NCBI GenBank assembly: GCA_964304625.1 | Contig: OZ199838.1 | Location: forward strand, 496,001-560,000 | Direction: 5' to 3' | DNA: 64,000 nucleotides | Source of the DNA: Kudoa neothunni | Lineage: Eukaryota > Cnidaria | In this document: positions 63,281-64,000 of the stretch, piece by piece | How positions within the stretch are numbered: position 1 is the stretch's first letter | Layout of the letters: every line of letters begins with the position of its first letter | Position numbers and translations under genes: made by a program | The notes under the pieces: generated by a model | The model's database searches: none | What the model was told of the DNA's origin: nothing | Seen by the model: only the letters and a program-made list of their open reading frames with translations

Positions 63281-64000
63281 ATGGCGGATATCGAGGCAGT
63301 ACTAGCAGATGTCAGCTATATGATAGCTTTGGATAAAGGTTCTCAAGCGAAACGTGTCACGAAAAAGACAAATCTACCTGATATTTTGTAATTATTTTCA
63401 AACTGAGAGAACCAACAACTATTTGCGTTGTTCAGAAAAATATTTGTTTAACACCTAGCGATTGTGTCTAAATCCATTCGATTAGTTCGACTGGAGCTGT
63501 TGAGACTAAACTCAAAAAACCCACAGAAAATTTTTCCATTGATTATATTTTATCAGAAAAATTTGGTATTTAATTTTACATTTATTATTGTATTATAATA
63601 TATGATACATAAAAATTGAATTTAAAAGCGGGAAATATAATTTTTCTTGGTGATATTTAGGTACTCTATTGATGGGTAGATTTGTAGCAGAAGAGGTCGA
63701 CACAGCAATGGTCCCTTTAGTAGATTTCTATTCGAAGGTGGATTTGAATTTTTGAGTTTTGAGATTGTTATCGAAACCATTCATTCTAATTTCTATCACT
63801 AGATTCTTAACTATACCAATCAAACTCTTAGTGTAGCACAGTATGCCATTCTTTGTGAGATGGACAGCGTCTTAGATGACGACCTTTTGCCAAACAACCC
63901 ACACCAAAATACCCCCTTCACCTCAGATAACTACGTATTTTGTTTTAATGAATGATTTGATATTAATTGTGATTAGATCGATAAATTGCTTTTCTTTCAA
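63281..64000 (+). CDS. GRK2: G-protein-coupled receptor kinase, GRK2/3 type (N-terminal exons only)
   Basis: Exon 1 (63281-63387) encodes [20 protein letters not shown] and ends NLPDI, almost the human GRK2 start [20 protein letters not shown] to LLPEPSI; this N-terminal helix contacts the activated receptor. A second exon in about 63440-63568 gives SIR...[14 protein letters not shown] (human EVTFEKIFSQKLG), though its frame at the 5' side is not settled. Exon 3 (63661-63737) encodes [20 protein letters not shown] with DFYSK, and exon 4 (63803-63934) [20 protein letters not shown] and on, both from the RGS-homology domain; exon 5 starts at 63977 and leaves the window. The kinase and PH domains lie beyond it. 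The kinase would desensitise activated receptors by phosphorylation. Confidence 0.9.

Noticed and set aside
1-64000. Retroviral, LTR or Polinton-type element, or CRISPR array
   Set aside because: No reverse transcriptase, integrase-chromodomain, capsid or polymerase B motifs and no spaced direct repeats were seen; all transposases recognised are cut-and-paste DNA types.

Overview
This window reads as nuclear DNA of an animal with an AT-rich, fast-evolving genome. The genes are multi-exon and have very short GT-AG introns, about 40-50 bp where I could trace them. Recognisable genes include a G-protein-coupled receptor kinase (GRK2/3 type), UCKL1, NDUFAF5, RNA polymerase II subunit RPB4, MUTYH, an RBBP6/SNAMA-like ubiquitin ligase and two MEMO-family genes. 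Protein divergence is high even for housekeeping genes, and the transposons are piggyBac, hAT, pogo/Tigger and IS630/Tc1 types plus tRNA-derived SINEs. A simplified or parasitic animal, for example a myxozoan-like lineage, would fit, but I cannot assign a species.

Layout. Positions 1-18,903 hold a divergent pair of paralogous membrane-receptor genes at the ends of a large inverted duplication. The left copy (minus) runs out of the window. The right copy (plus, 12,036-18,903) has a signal peptide, about 15 cysteine-paired fibronectin-III-like domains (mostly one per phase-1 exon), one transmembrane helix and a short tail. A degenerate hAT copy and undefined DNA fill the palindrome centre, and a 1.6-kb element with 8-bp target duplications interrupts only the left arm. 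From 19.4 to 31.6 kb there are two inverted pogo/Tigger copies, a SINE, an unidentified minus-strand gene, and the tail-to-tail pair NDUFAF5/RPB4 whose stop codons overlap. UCKL1 (17 exons, minus) lies at 31.6-34.1 kb and a piggyBac element bounded by TTAA at 35.7-38.6 kb. After mostly featureless AT-rich DNA come MUTYH (43.6-45.0 kb), the RBBP6-like gene (48.1-50.7 kb), an IS630/Tc1 relic with a 229-bp internal tandem duplication (51-52 kb), two tandem MEMO genes (53.9-58.0 kb), a SINE, a MITE-like repeat, a piggyBac scrap, and the first exons of a GRK2-type kinase at the right edge.

The genes do not form one pathway. RPB4, MUTYH, RBBP6, UCKL1 and NDUFAF5 are transcription, repair, RNA/ubiquitin, nucleotide-salvage and complex I assembly functions. 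The most unusual signals are the palindromic receptor pair, whose exons have diverged more than the flanking DNA, and the MEMO pair, which lacks every conserved metal-site residue. Single-base frame slips in the 3' half of the receptor gene, NDUFAF5, the unidentified gene and MEMO copy B are either real decay or uncorrected sequence errors. Several lie in homopolymers, so error is a live possibility.
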